Notes: generated by a model not told the origin, from the sequence alone. A DNA stretch of 64,000 nucleotides from Streptomyces bathyalis (GCF_015910445.1 NZ_CP048882.1:6073501-6137500), one strand, 5' to 3'; shown: positions 50,398 through 58,610, counted from the stretch's first letter. A program made the numbers and translations.

Positions 50398-51429
50398 CTA
50401 CTCGCGGGCGCGGTCGAAGAACTCCTCGGCCGTCGCCATGAAGGCCCGGGTCACCGACACCGTGCGGCGCTCGCGCAGGCACACGGCGAACGCCTCGGTG
50501 TAGATGTCGGCGTCGAGGATGCGCAGCATGCGGGTGCGGCGCTCGGGGACGTACTCGATGTCGGTGGTGATGCCCACGCCGAACCCCGCCACGACGGCCT
50601 CGCGCACCCCTTCGCGGCAGACCTCCAGGGTGACGCGCGGCACGATGCCGCGTTCCTGGAGCACCTGCTCCAGAGTGAGGCGGCAGGTCGAGCCCTTCTC
50701 CCGCAACACCAGTGCCATGTCGGCGAGTTCGTGGAGCCGCACTCCGTCCCGTCCCGCCCACGGATGGTCGTCGCGGCAGAAGAGCACGACGTCCTGCCTG
50801 CTGTACGGCAGCGCGTGCAGCCGGCTGTCCAGGGTGGTCTGGCCGACGATGCCGACGTCGATCTCCTGGTCGATGAGTCTGCGGATGACCGTGGCGGAGT
50901 TGTCCAGTTGCAGCGAGAGGGCAACGCCGGGGTGGGCACGGCTGAACGTGGACAGCAGCCGCATCACGAAGTACGGCGCCACGCCGCCCACCCGGAGCCT
51001 GCCGCGCAGCGTGCTCCCCGCGGAGTTGAGCAGTTCCACCGCCTCGCCTTCCAGGGCGAAGAGCTGCTGGGTGATGGTGAACAGCGACTCGCCGAGCTCG
51101 GTGAGCCGCACGTTCCGCGGGGTGCGGCGCACGAGTTCGACGCCGTAGTGGGACTCGAGCTGCCGCAGCTGGACGGTCACCGTCGGCTGGCTGACGTGCA
51201 GCAGCGAGGCCGCCGCCGTGATGCTTCCGGCGACGGCCACGGCGTGGAAGGAGCGGAGCTGGTTGAAGCTCACGTACGGCAGGGCGTTCGGCTGAGCGGT
51301 TGTTGCTCCGGACGCGGCCTCGGCGCCCTTCGCGTCACCCGGAGCGGTTCCACCGGTCTTGCGGAGCGAGGTCTTCGGCCTGTCCGAACGGGCTGCGGCG
51401 GCCACGGCGTCGGACAGCGCCTCGGACAT
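50398..51429 (-). CDS. LysR-family transcriptional regulator
   Basis: 343 residues, LysR type. An Ala-rich leader of about 50 residues precedes the DNA-binding helix-turn-helix (SFNQLRSFHAVAVAGSITAA, LLHVSQPTVTVQLRQLE). The effector domain has GVAPYFVMRLL, VGIVGQTTLDSRLHALP and AVVAGFGVGITTDIEYVPE. Last gene of the FGGY kinase-Rieske-LysR operon, 14 bases after the Rieske stop, so it probably regulates that operon. ATG 51429; GTG 51441 also possible. Confidence 0.87.
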   Translation of the reverse strand: MSEALSDAVAAAARSDRPKTSLRKTGGTAPGDAKGAEAASGATTAQPNALPYVSFNQLRSFHAVAVAGSITAAASLLHVSQPTVTVQLRQLESHYGVELVRRTPRNVRLTELGESLFTITQQLFALEGEAVELLNSAGSTLRGRLRVGGVAPYFVMRLLSTFSRAHPGVALSLQLDNSATVIRRLIDQEIDVGIVGQTTLDSRLHALPYSRQDVVLFCRDDHPWAGRDGVRLHELADMALVLREKGSTCRLTLEQVLQERGIVPRVTLEVCREGVREAVVAGFGVGITTDIEYVPERRTRMLRILDADIYTEAFAVCLRERRTVSVTRAFMATAEEFFDRARE

Positions 51430-51443
51430 CAGCTCCGTCACCC

Positions 51444-51770
51444 CTATCCCGAGAGGCGGATCCAGACCCGGCCATCGTCGACCCGCGCCGGATAGACGCG
51501 CAAGGGCCTCGTCAGCGGGGGGCACATGGCCTTGCCCGTCGGTACGTGGAACACGCCTTGGTGGCGGGGGCATTCGACGGTGTCGTCCTGCACGTAACCC
51601 TCGGACAGCGACGCCTCCTGGTGGGTGCAGCGGTCGTCGGTGACGTAGTAGTCGCCGCCGAGGTTGAAGACCGCGTACGCGTGCCCGCGCACGTTGACGC
51701 AGACGACGTCGTCCTCCTCGACCTCGGAGGCGTCGGTCAGGGCGCACCAGCCCCCGTCGGGCTCGCTCAT
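51444..51770 (-). CDS. Rieske [2Fe-2S] ferredoxin
   Basis: 108 residues. Rieske ligands CTH (CTHQEASLSEG) and CPRH (CPRHQGVFHVPTG) are intact. Soluble Rieske ferredoxins pass electrons to oxygenases or reductases. No oxygenase is adjacent, so the partner is unknown. ATG 51770 with GAGGAG upstream. Lies between the kinase and LysR genes. Confidence 0.9.
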   Translation of the reverse strand: MSEPDGGWCALTDASEVEEDDVVCVNVRGHAYAVFNLGGDYYVTDDRCTHQEASLSEGYVQDDTVECPRHQGVFHVPTGKAMCPPLTRPLRVYPARVDDGRVWIRLSG

Positions 51771-51848
51771 CTCACTCGCTCCTCGCATGCTCGGCTGCCG
51801 CCCCTCCGATTCGCCTGCAGGGGCGGCCGGTTGTGCGTCGGGCCCCGT

Positions 51849-53438
51849 TCAACTGCTGCCGCCCGCACCGCTGATGGCGCTGGGCTCCGGGTCGCTGTAG
51901 CGGTTCACCAGTGCGTTGTGGCGGCTCATGCTCGACTTGAGGTCGTCGTACAGCTGCGCCCACAACTCGAAGAAGTCGACGTACATGGCGTGCAGTTCGG
52001 GATCGGGCTCGACGACGCCGCGCACGGGGGCGAGGTCCTTCATGGGCTCCCGCATGTCCTTGTACAGCCCGACGCCCGAGGCGGCGATCACGGCATCGCC
52101 GAGGGGTGCCGCCTCGTCCACGTCGGGGATCAGCAGCCGGCGGTTGGTGACGTTGGCGGTGATCTGGTTCCACAGCGGGCTCTTCGTCGGGCCTCCGTTG
52201 AGCACGAGTTCGGGGAAGTCGGCGCCGCCGTCCTCCGCGATGCGCACGTTGGAGTAGAGGTCGAAGGCGACGCCTTCGATCAGCGCCCTGATGACGTGGG
52301 CCCGGCCGGTGAACGGCTGGATCCCGAAGAAGACGCCGCACGCCTGCCCGTCCCAGCGCGGCGAGAGGGAGTTGCCGAGGTACGGCAGGTACATCAGTCC
52401 GTCCGCGCCGGGCGTGATGCGTTCCGCCTGCGCGGTGACGAGGTCGAAGACGTTGCGGCCCATGCGTTCGGCGAGTGCGCTCTCGGGGTCGGCGAACTTG
52501 TCGCGGAACCACTTCAGGGACGCCCCGGTGAAGGCCATCGGCGCGTCGAACAGCGTCATCCCGTCCAGCACGTGCGGCCACTTGAGGATGCGGTACTCAT
52601 CGGGCAGTTCGTCACGCGGCACGAGAACTCCGAGGTTGGAGCCCGTGCCCATCGAGTAGTAGGCCTGCCCGGCCTCGATGGCTCCCGCGCCCAGCGCGGC
52701 CGCGCCGATGTCGGTGCCGCCGGCCACCACGGCGGTGCCCTCCTGCAGGCCCGTCTCGCGGGCGGCCTGCGCGGTGACGGTGCCGATGACCGTGTCCGAG
52801 CTGTGGATGTCCGGATAGATGCCGGGGGAGAGGCCGAGTGCCTCCGTGAGGGAGTGGTCCCAGCGGGCGTGGCGGTGCTCGTACGGGTAGAAGAGCCCCG
52901 CGTCTCCGTGATTCATGGAGTATTCGCCGGTCAGCCGCATCGTGCAGTATCCGGCGGGGGAGAGCAGTTTGTGGATCGCGGCGAAGACCTCCGGCTCGTG
53001 GCGCCGCAGCCACATGGCCTTCGGCTCGATGAACCAGGACGCGACGCGGTTGCCGTTCACGGCCTTGATCCGGTTCTCGCCGACCTGTTCGCGTATCTCC
53101 TCGCACTCGCGGTGCGAGCGGCTGTCCATCCAGATCATGGCCCGCCGCAGTGGCCGCCCGTCGCGGTCGACGGGCAGGGTGACTCCGACCAGACCCGAGA
53201 TCGACACCCCCGCCACATCCGAGGCCGGCCCGGCGTACTGGTTCACGCAGCGGGCTATGCAGGACGAGACCGCACGCCAGTAGTCGTCGGGATCCTGCTC
53301 GGCCCATCCCGGGTGCGGGTGGTGCAGAGGGTGCTCCGCCGCGGCGGAGGCGACGACCTTGCCCTCCGCGGTGTCGAGGATGCACGCCTTGACGTTGGTC
53401 GTGCCGATGTCGATGCCGAGCGTGAGGTGTCCGGACAA
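51849..53438 (-). CDS. FGGY-family carbohydrate kinase
   Basis: 529 residues. ATP site LGIDIGTTNVKACILD at the N-terminus; second domain with AGGTDIGAAALGAGAI and LNGGPTKSPLWNQITANV. MIWMDSRSHRECEEI replaces the usual WMD substrate-loop motif. Xylulo-, ribulo- and erythritol kinases share this fold; the substrate cannot be told here. The start is a rare TTG at 53438, supported by AAAGGAG six bases upstream; the in-frame sequence further upstream is a purine-rich tract and not protein-like. Confidence 0.87.
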   Translation of the reverse strand: MSGHLTLGIDIGTTNVKACILDTAEGKVVASAAAEHPLHHPHPGWAEQDPDDYWRAVSSCIARCVNQYAGPASDVAGVSISGLVGVTLPVDRDGRPLRRAMIWMDSRSHRECEEIREQVGENRIKAVNGNRVASWFIEPKAMWLRRHEPEVFAAIHKLLSPAGYCTMRLTGEYSMNHGDAGLFYPYEHRHARWDHSLTEALGLSPGIYPDIHSSDTVIGTVTAQAARETGLQEGTAVVAGGTDIGAAALGAGAIEAGQAYYSMGTGSNLGVLVPRDELPDEYRILKWPHVLDGMTLFDAPMAFTGASLKWFRDKFADPESALAERMGRNVFDLVTAQAERITPGADGLMYLPYLGNSLSPRWDGQACGVFFGIQPFTGRAHVIRALIEGVAFDLYSNVRIAEDGGADFPELVLNGGPTKSPLWNQITANVTNRRLLIPDVDEAAPLGDAVIAASGVGLYKDMREPMKDLAPVRGVVEPDPELHAMYVDFFELWAQLYDDLKSSMSRHNALVNRYSDPEPSAISGAGGSS

Positions 53439-53458
53439 CGGATGCTCCTTTGCATCAC

Positions 53459-53578
53459 GGAGACGGAGGGCGGGGGGGGGAAGCGGGAGGAGGGGGAGGA
53501 GGCGGGGGAAGCAGAGAAAGGGGAGAGGGGCACAGGACGGGGCCGGAGAAGACGGATGGAGGACGGACGGGAGGGGAA
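53459..53578. other. 120-base purine-rich tract
   Basis: The plus strand is about 88% purine by eye (14 pyrimidines in 120), including a run of nine G near 53472 and many GGGG and GGAGG units. It lies immediately 5' of the FGGY kinase gene. G-quadruplex or triplex formation is possible. Confidence 0.75.
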
Positions 53579-53612
53579 GCGGCGCGGCGGCGAGGCCTGG
53601 CCGCCGCGCCGC
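53579..53612 (-). terminator. Terminator behind the desaturase
   Basis: GCGGCGCGGCGGC (53579-53591) and GCCGCCGCGCCGC (53600-53612), 13 bp with an 8-base loop, about 90 bases beyond the desaturase stop. Confidence 0.6.
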
Positions 53613-53637
53613 GTGGAGCGCCCGCGCGGACCGACTC

Positions 53638-53675
53638 GGGGTCCCCACGCCCCCCCGGTATGCCGTGGGGACCCC
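53638..53675. repeat. GC-rich inverted repeat, possibly related to the trpE element
   Basis: GGGGTCCCCACG (53638-53649) and CGTGGGGACCCC (53664-53675), 12-bp arms around a 14-base loop. It shares the CGTGGGG-ACCCC half with the elements near 54740 and 55520. Confidence 0.6.
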
Positions 53676-53702
53676 CACCCGCGCCGAGAGGGCGCAGGAG
53701 AT

Positions 53703-54704
53703 TCAGCCGGTCACCGCCACGGACGTGCTGGTCGGCACCGTCGACCCGGACCCCTGCCCGAGGCTGCCGACGATGTCGCGGTGGGCACGCACATATCCCT
53801 TGCTCACCACGTACTGCCGCCTCGCAGGTGCGCCGGGCAGCGCACGGTGAAGCCGCGCCAGGTTGTGGAACGGGACGGAAGGAGCCAAGTGGTGCTCCGC
53901 GTGGTAGGGCATGTTCCAGTACAGGAAGCGGATCAGCGGATTGGTCAGCGTGGTCCGCGTATTGGTCAGCGGGTCCGCGCCCTCGGCCATGCCGGTGTGC
54001 TCCGCCATGCGCACCAGACGGAGCGTGGGCTCCGCGACCACGCGGGGGAGGAGCCAGAAGGCGAGCAGGCCCGCCCAGGTGCCGGTCAGGACGCACACGG
54101 CACCCGCGGCCACGTACAGGCCCACCATCAGCCGCGCCTCCCAGATCACGCGTGCGCGCTCCGACTCGGGGAGGAAGAACCGCTCACGGTCGTTGAAGCG
54201 CCCGGTGCAGCCCCGGTACAGCGTGCCGACCACTTTGGGCCAGAATTCCATTCCGAATACCTCGCCCAGATATCCGGAAATGCCGTCGGGCATGGGCACC
54301 TGGTCCGGGTCGCGTTCCGGATCCTGTGTGTAGGAATGGTGTGCGGCGTGACGGTATCGGAAATAAAGTGCGGGCCTCATCATCAGTACACCGCAGAATG
54401 TCGCCACCGTGCTGTTCAGCCGGCGCGTACGGAACGCGGTGCCGTGCGTGCACTCGTGCATCGGCGCGAACAGGAACACCAGGACGATCCCCTGCGCGAA
54501 CATGGCCGGGAGCATCCACCAGGTCCCCCAACTCCACGCGATGAGGCCCGTGGTGGCCCCGCCGACGGCCAGATGCCCGGCCATGTGGCGCAGCGCCGGG
54601 CCGTTGCGCCGCCGCTGCAGACCCTTGAGTTCCTTGCGGGGCAGCGGTGCCTTCGCGGGCTTGGCCCAGGGATCCACTTCGCCAGGCGTCAGCATCGGAG
54701 TCAT
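53703..54704 (-). CDS. Membrane fatty acid desaturase
   Basis: 333 residues. Three histidine boxes for the di-iron centre: HECTHG, HAAHH (RHAAHHSYTQDPERDP) and HAEHH (MPYHAEHHLAPSVPFHNL), the membrane desaturase/hydroxylase pattern. Two double membrane spans around residues 50-90 and 180-220. Acts on acyl lipids or a sterol/carotenoid-like substrate; which is not clear. ATG 54704 (MTPMLTPGEVDP) follows GGAGGA; the frame upstream only contains a repeat element. Confidence 0.88.
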   Translation of the reverse strand: MTPMLTPGEVDPWAKPAKAPLPRKELKGLQRRRNGPALRHMAGHLAVGGATTGLIAWSWGTWWMLPAMFAQGIVLVFLFAPMHECTHGTAFRTRRLNSTVATFCGVLMMRPALYFRYRHAAHHSYTQDPERDPDQVPMPDGISGYLGEVFGMEFWPKVVGTLYRGCTGRFNDRERFFLPESERARVIWEARLMVGLYVAAGAVCVLTGTWAGLLAFWLLPRVVAEPTLRLVRMAEHTGMAEGADPLTNTRTTLTNPLIRFLYWNMPYHAEHHLAPSVPFHNLARLHRALPGAPARRQYVVSKGYVRAHRDIVGSLGQGSGSTVPTSTSVAVTG

Positions 54705-54718
54705 CAGCCGCGGTCCTC

Positions 54719-54754
54719 CCTCCCCCTGCACCTCCGGCGTGGGGGGACCCCCAT
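54719..54754. repeat. GC-rich interspersed repeat upstream of the desaturase
   Basis: CCTCCCCCTGCACCTCCGGC then GTGGGGGGACCCCCA. It matches, in reverse complement, the element within trpE at 55507-55543 with few differences. Confidence 0.7.
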
Positions 54755-54926
54755 TTCTGTCGCCGGACACTCCTCACACAATGAGTGAAAGGAGCTCGCG
54801 GTGTCGAATAGAAAAAACAAAGAATCGCCATAGATTCCCTCTATGCATGCACAGCGGGAATCCTCCGCACATACGGATCCGAACGCGCGTGCACGCCAGG
54901 GCCCGGCATGCGCGAGAATGGTCCTC

Positions 54927-55328
54927 ATGCCCGCACGATCCTCCGAGACCTCGCTCGACCCCGAGATCGCCGCACGTCTCAAGCGCAACGCGGACGGCCT
55001 GTTCCCCGCCGTCGCCCAGCAGCACGACACGGGGGAGGTGCTGATGCTCGGATGGATGGACGACGAAGCCCTGCACCGCACCCTCACCACCGGCCGCGCC
55101 ACGTACTTCAGCCGCAGCCGCCAGGAGTACTGGGTCAAGGGCGACACCTCGGGCCACGTCCAGCATGTGCGTTCCGTGGCCCTGGACTGCGACGGCGACA
55201 CCGTGCTGGTAAAGGTCGACCAGGTCGGCGGCGCCTGCCACACGGGCGACCGCACCTGTTTCGACGCGGGGCTCCTGCAGAAGGCGGGCGGAGCGCCCAC
55301 GGACGGCCCGCACACCCATGAAGGGTGA
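54927..55328 (+). CDS. hisI: Phosphoribosyl-AMP cyclohydrolase
   Basis: Third step of histidine synthesis, metal-dependent, 133 residues. Visible: VLMLGWMDDEALHRTL, TGRATYFSRSRQEYWVKG and the metal site in ALDCDGDTVLVKVDQVGGACHTGDRTCF. Single-function, no HisE part. I chose ATG 54927 (MPARSSETSLD); ATG 54918 is three codons upstream. It is separated from the rest of the his operon by more than 11 kb and precedes trpE closely (21 bases). Confidence 0.95.
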   Translation: MPARSSETSLDPEIAARLKRNADGLFPAVAQQHDTGEVLMLGWMDDEALHRTLTTGRATYFSRSRQEYWVKGDTSGHVQHVRSVALDCDGDTVLVKVDQVGGACHTGDRTCFDAGLLQKAGGAPTDGPHTHEG

Positions 55329-55335
55329 CGGCCAG

Positions 55336-55341
55336 TAAGGT
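55336..55341 (+). promoter_or_regulatory. Putative -10 box TAAGGT for leaderless trpE mRNA
   Basis: TAAGGT ends 8 bases before the trpE ATG at 55350. It lies between hisI and trpE and would give trpE its own promoter. No attenuator-like leader fits in the gap. Confidence 0.45.
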
Positions 55342-55349
55342 CAGCGATC

Positions 55350-56921
55350 ATGACGACTCCGGACCTCGAGACATTCCGCACGCTCGCCAAGGACCGCCGT
55401 GTCATCCCGGTGACGCGTCGCCTGCTCGTCGACGGCGACACCCCCATCGCGCTCTACCGCAAGCTCACCGGCGAGCGGCCCGGCACGTTCCTGCTGGAGT
55501 CGGCCCCTGGGGGTACCTCCCACGCCGGAGGCGTAGGGGGAGGCCCAACTTGGTCCCGTTACTCCTTCATCGGCGTACGCAGCGCCGCGACCCTCACGGT
55601 GCGTGACGGATCGGCGCACTGGCTGGGCACGCCGCCCGTCGGGCTGCCCGACAGCGGCGACCCGCTGCGGGCCCTGCGCGAGACGGTCGAGGCCCTGCAC
55701 ACCCCCCGCGACCTCCACGAGGACTCGGATCTGCCGCCGTTCACCGGCGGCATGGTCGGCTACCTCGGATACGACATCGTGCGGCGGCTGGAGAAGGTCG
55801 GCGACAGCGAGAGCACGGCCGACGATCTGGCCCTGCCCGAGCTGACCATGCTGCTCGCCTCGGACCTGGCCGTACTCGACCACCGAGACGGCACCGTGAT
55901 GCTGATCGCCAACGCCATCAACCACAACGACCTGGACACCGGCGTCGACGAGGCGTACGAGGACGCGGTCTCCCGGCTGGAGACGATGGCCGCGGACCTG
56001 GCGCAGCCGGCACCCGCGGCCCCCGTGGTCCTGCCGCCCTCACGGCTCCCGGAGTTCACCGCACGGTCGGGCGGCGAGACGTACCAGGCGTGGGTCGAGG
56101 ACATCAAGGAACGTATCCGCGCGGGCGAGGCCTTCCAGGTCGTCCCGTCGCAGCGGTTCGAGACCGGCTGCACCGCGAGCGCCCTCGACGTCTACCGGGT
56201 GCTGCGCGCGACCAACCCCAGCCCGTACATGTACCTGTTCCGCTTCGCGGACACGGCCGCAGGCGGGAGCGGCGGCTTCGACGTGGTGGGGTCGAGCCCC
56301 GAAGCGCTCGTGAAGGTCGAGGACGGGCGGGCGATGATGCACCCCATCGCCGGCACGCGTCCCCGCGGCCACACCCCGCAGGAGGACACCGCCCTCGCGG
56401 AGGAACTGCTGGAGGACCCCAAGGAGCGCGCCGAGCACCTCATGCTCGTCGACCTCGGCCGCAACGACCTGGGGAAGGTGTGCGAGCCGGGCAGCGTCGA
56501 GGTCGTCGACTTCATGTCCATCGAGCGCTACAGCCACGTCATGCACATCGTCTCCACCGTGACCGGCCGGCTCGCCCAGGACCGCGCCGCCTTCGACGCG
56601 CTCACCGCCTGCTTCCCCGCCGGGACGCTCTCCGGGGCGCCCAAGCCCCGTGCGCTGCAGATCATCGAGGAGCTGGAGCCGACCCGCCGCGGTGTCTACG
56701 GCGGCTGCGTCGGCTATCTCGACTTCGCCGGGGACGCCGACATGGCCATCGCGATCCGCACCGCGCTGCTGCGGGACGGAACCGCATACGTGCAGGCCGG
56801 CGCGGGTGTCGTCGCCGACTCCGATCCCGTTGCCGAGGACACCGAGTGCCGGAACAAGGCGGCCGCGGTCCTCAGGGCGGTGGCCTCGGCCGAGAGGCTC
56901 GGCGGTAGCGTGGACGGGTGA
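55350..56921 (+). CDS. trpE: Anthranilate synthase component I with an insertion in the feedback motif
   Basis: First enzyme of tryptophan synthesis, 523 residues. Conserved: YRKLTGERPGTFLLES near the N-terminus, VDLGRNDLGKV, FPAGTLSGAPKPRA and GAGVVADSDPVAEDTEC. The tryptophan-binding motif LLES-X10-S is stretched to 20 residues between LLES and SF, because of about ten extra residues (around PGGTSHAGGVGGG). They are encoded by the interspersed repeat at 55507-55543, in frame. No trpG or trpD is nearby. The stop overlaps the next gene (GTGA). Confidence 0.96.
   Translation: MTTPDLETFRTLAKDRRVIPVTRRLLVDGDTPIALYRKLTGERPGTFLLESAPGGTSHAGGVGGGPTWSRYSFIGVRSAATLTVRDGSAHWLGTPPVGLPDSGDPLRALRETVEALHTPRDLHEDSDLPPFTGGMVGYLGYDIVRRLEKVGDSESTADDLALPELTMLLASDLAVLDHRDGTVMLIANAINHNDLDTGVDEAYEDAVSRLETMAADLAQPAPAAPVVLPPSRLPEFTARSGGETYQAWVEDIKERIRAGEAFQVVPSQRFETGCTASALDVYRVLRATNPSPYMYLFRFADTAAGGSGGFDVVGSSPEALVKVEDGRAMMHPIAGTRPRGHTPQEDTALAEELLEDPKERAEHLMLVDLGRNDLGKVCEPGSVEVVDFMSIERYSHVMHIVSTVTGRLAQDRAAFDALTACFPAGTLSGAPKPRALQIIEELEPTRRGVYGGCVGYLDFAGDADMAIAIRTALLRDGTAYVQAGAGVVADSDPVAEDTECRNKAAAVLRAVASAERLGGSVDG
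55507..55543 (+). repeat. GC-rich interspersed repeat inside trpE
   Basis: CTGGGGGTACCTCCCACGCC then GGAGGCGTAGGGGGAGG, partly palindromic (GGGGGTACCTCCC arm against GGAGGCGTAGGGGGAGG). A near copy in the opposite orientation lies at 54719-54754. Confidence 0.8.
56906..56911 (+). promoter_or_regulatory. Putative -10 box TAGCGT inside the end of trpE
   Basis: TAGCGT ends 6 bases before the GTG at 56918. It is inside the trpE coding sequence. A secondary promoter for the downstream membrane protein is possible; coupling to trpE is equally likely. Confidence 0.3.
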
Positions 56922-57766
56922 CTTCCGTACCGCACCCCCGCTCCTCGGACGGCGCACCGGGCCATGAAAGCCGCGCGGAACACGCAGCACCGACAGCGTC
57001 CGGCAGCGCCGAACCGGCCGCCGCCTCCCCTTCCGTCTCCTCCTCCATCTCCGCCTTCCCCGCCGCCGTGGCCCACTCGGACTTCGCACGCCGTGCCCTC
57101 GCGCTGGCGCTGCTGTGCGGGGCGGCAGGTGCCGCTCTCGCGCTCCTCGCCAGTGGACAGGTGTGGAGTCACGCCACGGCGTCCTTCGCGCAGGGCGAGC
57201 TGCCCGTGAAGGCCAAGGGCGGCGACGTCACCGGTCTTCCCAGCGCCCTCGCCCTCGTCGGACTCGCCGCTCTCGTCGCGGTGTTCGCGGTCAGGCGCGC
57301 CGCCCGCATCCTCGTCGCCGCACTGCTGACGCTGTGCGGCGCGGGTACTGGCGCCGCCGCACTCCTCGGCGCCGCCGACAGCGGCGCCCTGGAGGAGAAG
57401 GCGGCCAGGGCGAGCGGGCTCGCCCACGCCGGGATCGAGACGGTGCACGTCAGCGCCTGGCCGTACGTGTCCGCCGCGGGCGGCGTGCTGCTGGTGGTGG
57501 CGGGCGTGTTCGCGCTGCGGTACGGACCGGCGTGGCCCTCCATGTCGGGAAGCGCCCGCTACGAACGGACCGGGCGCACCCCCCGCCGCCCTCGCGGTAC
57601 GGCTCCGGAACCGGTGGACCCCGACCGTCCCGAGGACCTGTGGAAGGCACTCGACCGCGGCGAGGACCCCACGGGCGGCACCGCCTCCCCGGCGCCGCGG
57701 GAAGCAGCGCCCCCGAAGGGAACGAGCCCTGCTCGCGCCGACGGCGCGGAGGGCGCCGGCGCCTGA
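56918..57766 (+). CDS. Trp-operon-associated membrane protein (TIGR02234 type)
   Basis: 282 residues. A Ser/Ala-rich N-terminus of about 50 residues, then four membrane segments (ALALALLCGAAGAALALLA, ALALVGLAALVAVFAV, ILVAALLTLCGAGTGAAALL, VSAAGGVLLVVAGVFAL) and a Pro/Glu-rich cytoplasmic tail with PEDLWKALDRGEDPT. The region around SGQVWSHA and the position after trpE are typical of this actinobacterial family. Function unknown. GTG 56918 overlaps the trpE stop. Confidence 0.85.
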   Translation: MTSVPHPRSSDGAPGHESRAEHAAPTASGSAEPAAASPSVSSSISAFPAAVAHSDFARRALALALLCGAAGAALALLASGQVWSHATASFAQGELPVKAKGGDVTGLPSALALVGLAALVAVFAVRRAARILVAALLTLCGAGTGAAALLGAADSGALEEKAARASGLAHAGIETVHVSAWPYVSAAGGVLLVVAGVFALRYGPAWPSMSGSARYERTGRTPRRPRGTAPEPVDPDRPEDLWKALDRGEDPTGGTASPAPREAAPPKGTSPARADGAEGAGA

Positions 57767-57933
57767 GCCCCCCGCGCCTTGTACGGGGGTCGGACCCTTC
57801 CCGGCGGCGGGCCCCCGCAGTCCCACGGCCCTCGGTGCACCCCTGGCTCGCCGCCTCCGCGAGGCAGGGGGAAGAATGGGCGGCGAGCGGGCCGGGTGGC
57901 CCAGTCGGTTGGAACTACGAGGAGAGCACACAC

Positions 57934-58176
57934 ATGGCGGGCAACAGCCACGGCCACACCCTGGCCGCCTGGACGGGCGTGACGATCAGCACCATCGGCT
58001 TCTGCATCTCCGGCATCTTCACGGTGCTGGCCCAGCCGGTCGGATTCGTGGCCGGCCTTGTGGTGGTCGCCGCCGGGGGCGTCGTCGGCCTGCTGATGAA
58101 GGCCGCCGGCCTCGGGCAGCCCAAGGAGGCCGCCCGCTCCGGAGCCCCGGCGCGGCCCCAGGAGCAGTCGTCCTGA
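57934..58176 (+). CDS. HGxxPAAW-type small membrane protein
   Basis: 80 residues. N-terminal HGHTLAAWTGV matches the HGxxxAAW motif of this actinobacterial family, then two membrane segments (VTISTIGFCISGIFTVL and VGFVAGLVVVAAGGVVGLLM). ATG 57934 has GAGGAGAG upstream. It is a regular resident of the trp region in Streptomyces. Function unknown. Confidence 0.85.
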   Translation: MAGNSHGHTLAAWTGVTISTIGFCISGIFTVLAQPVGFVAGLVVVAAGGVVGLLMKAAGLGQPKEAARSGAPARPQEQSS

Positions 58177-58214
58177 GCGGGCACGAGCCCGTACCCGCGG
58201 GACGACGGCCGGCC

Positions 58215-58610
58215 GTGCCGCTGTCCCGCCTCGCCGCGCCGTCCGGCACTCTCGTTGCCGTCGGCGCGGCCTTCGCGTACGTGGGGGCGGTGGACCCGGG
58301 CGAGCCCGGGCACTACCCGGTCTGTCCGCTGCTGCACTTCACCGGCATCTACTGCCCCGGCTGCGGCGGTCTGCGCAGCGCGCACGCCGTCGCGCACGGC
58401 GACCTCGCCACCGCGCTCGGGATGAACGCCCTCGCTGTGGCCGGGTTCGCCGCCTTCGCGGTCTTCATGGTCTTCTGGGTGGTGCGGGTGCTGCGCTCCC
58501 GGCCGGTGACGGTGCCGCTGCGCACCTCGCACTGGTGGGCACTGGGCGCTCTCGCGCTGGCCTTCACCGTCGTACGGAACCTGCCGTTGGGAGCAGCGCT
58601 CGCCCCGTGA
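58215..58610 (+). CDS. DUF2752 membrane protein
   Basis: 131 residues. The DUF2752 signature CPLLHFTGIYCPGCGGLRSAHAVAHGD has four cysteines and is intact; two or three membrane segments surround it. The start is uncertain: I chose GTG 58215; a start at about 58173 would overlap the preceding stop but has no good initiator codon. Function unknown. Confidence 0.78.
   Translation: MPLSRLAAPSGTLVAVGAAFAYVGAVDPGEPGHYPVCPLLHFTGIYCPGCGGLRSAHAVAHGDLATALGMNALAVAGFAAFAVFMVFWVVRVLRSRPVTVPLRTSHWWALGALALAFTVVRNLPLGAALAP

Noticed and set aside
55329..55349. Attenuator leader for trpE
   Set aside because: Only 21 bases separate hisI from trpE, with a -10-like box in them; no room for a leader peptide or attenuator.
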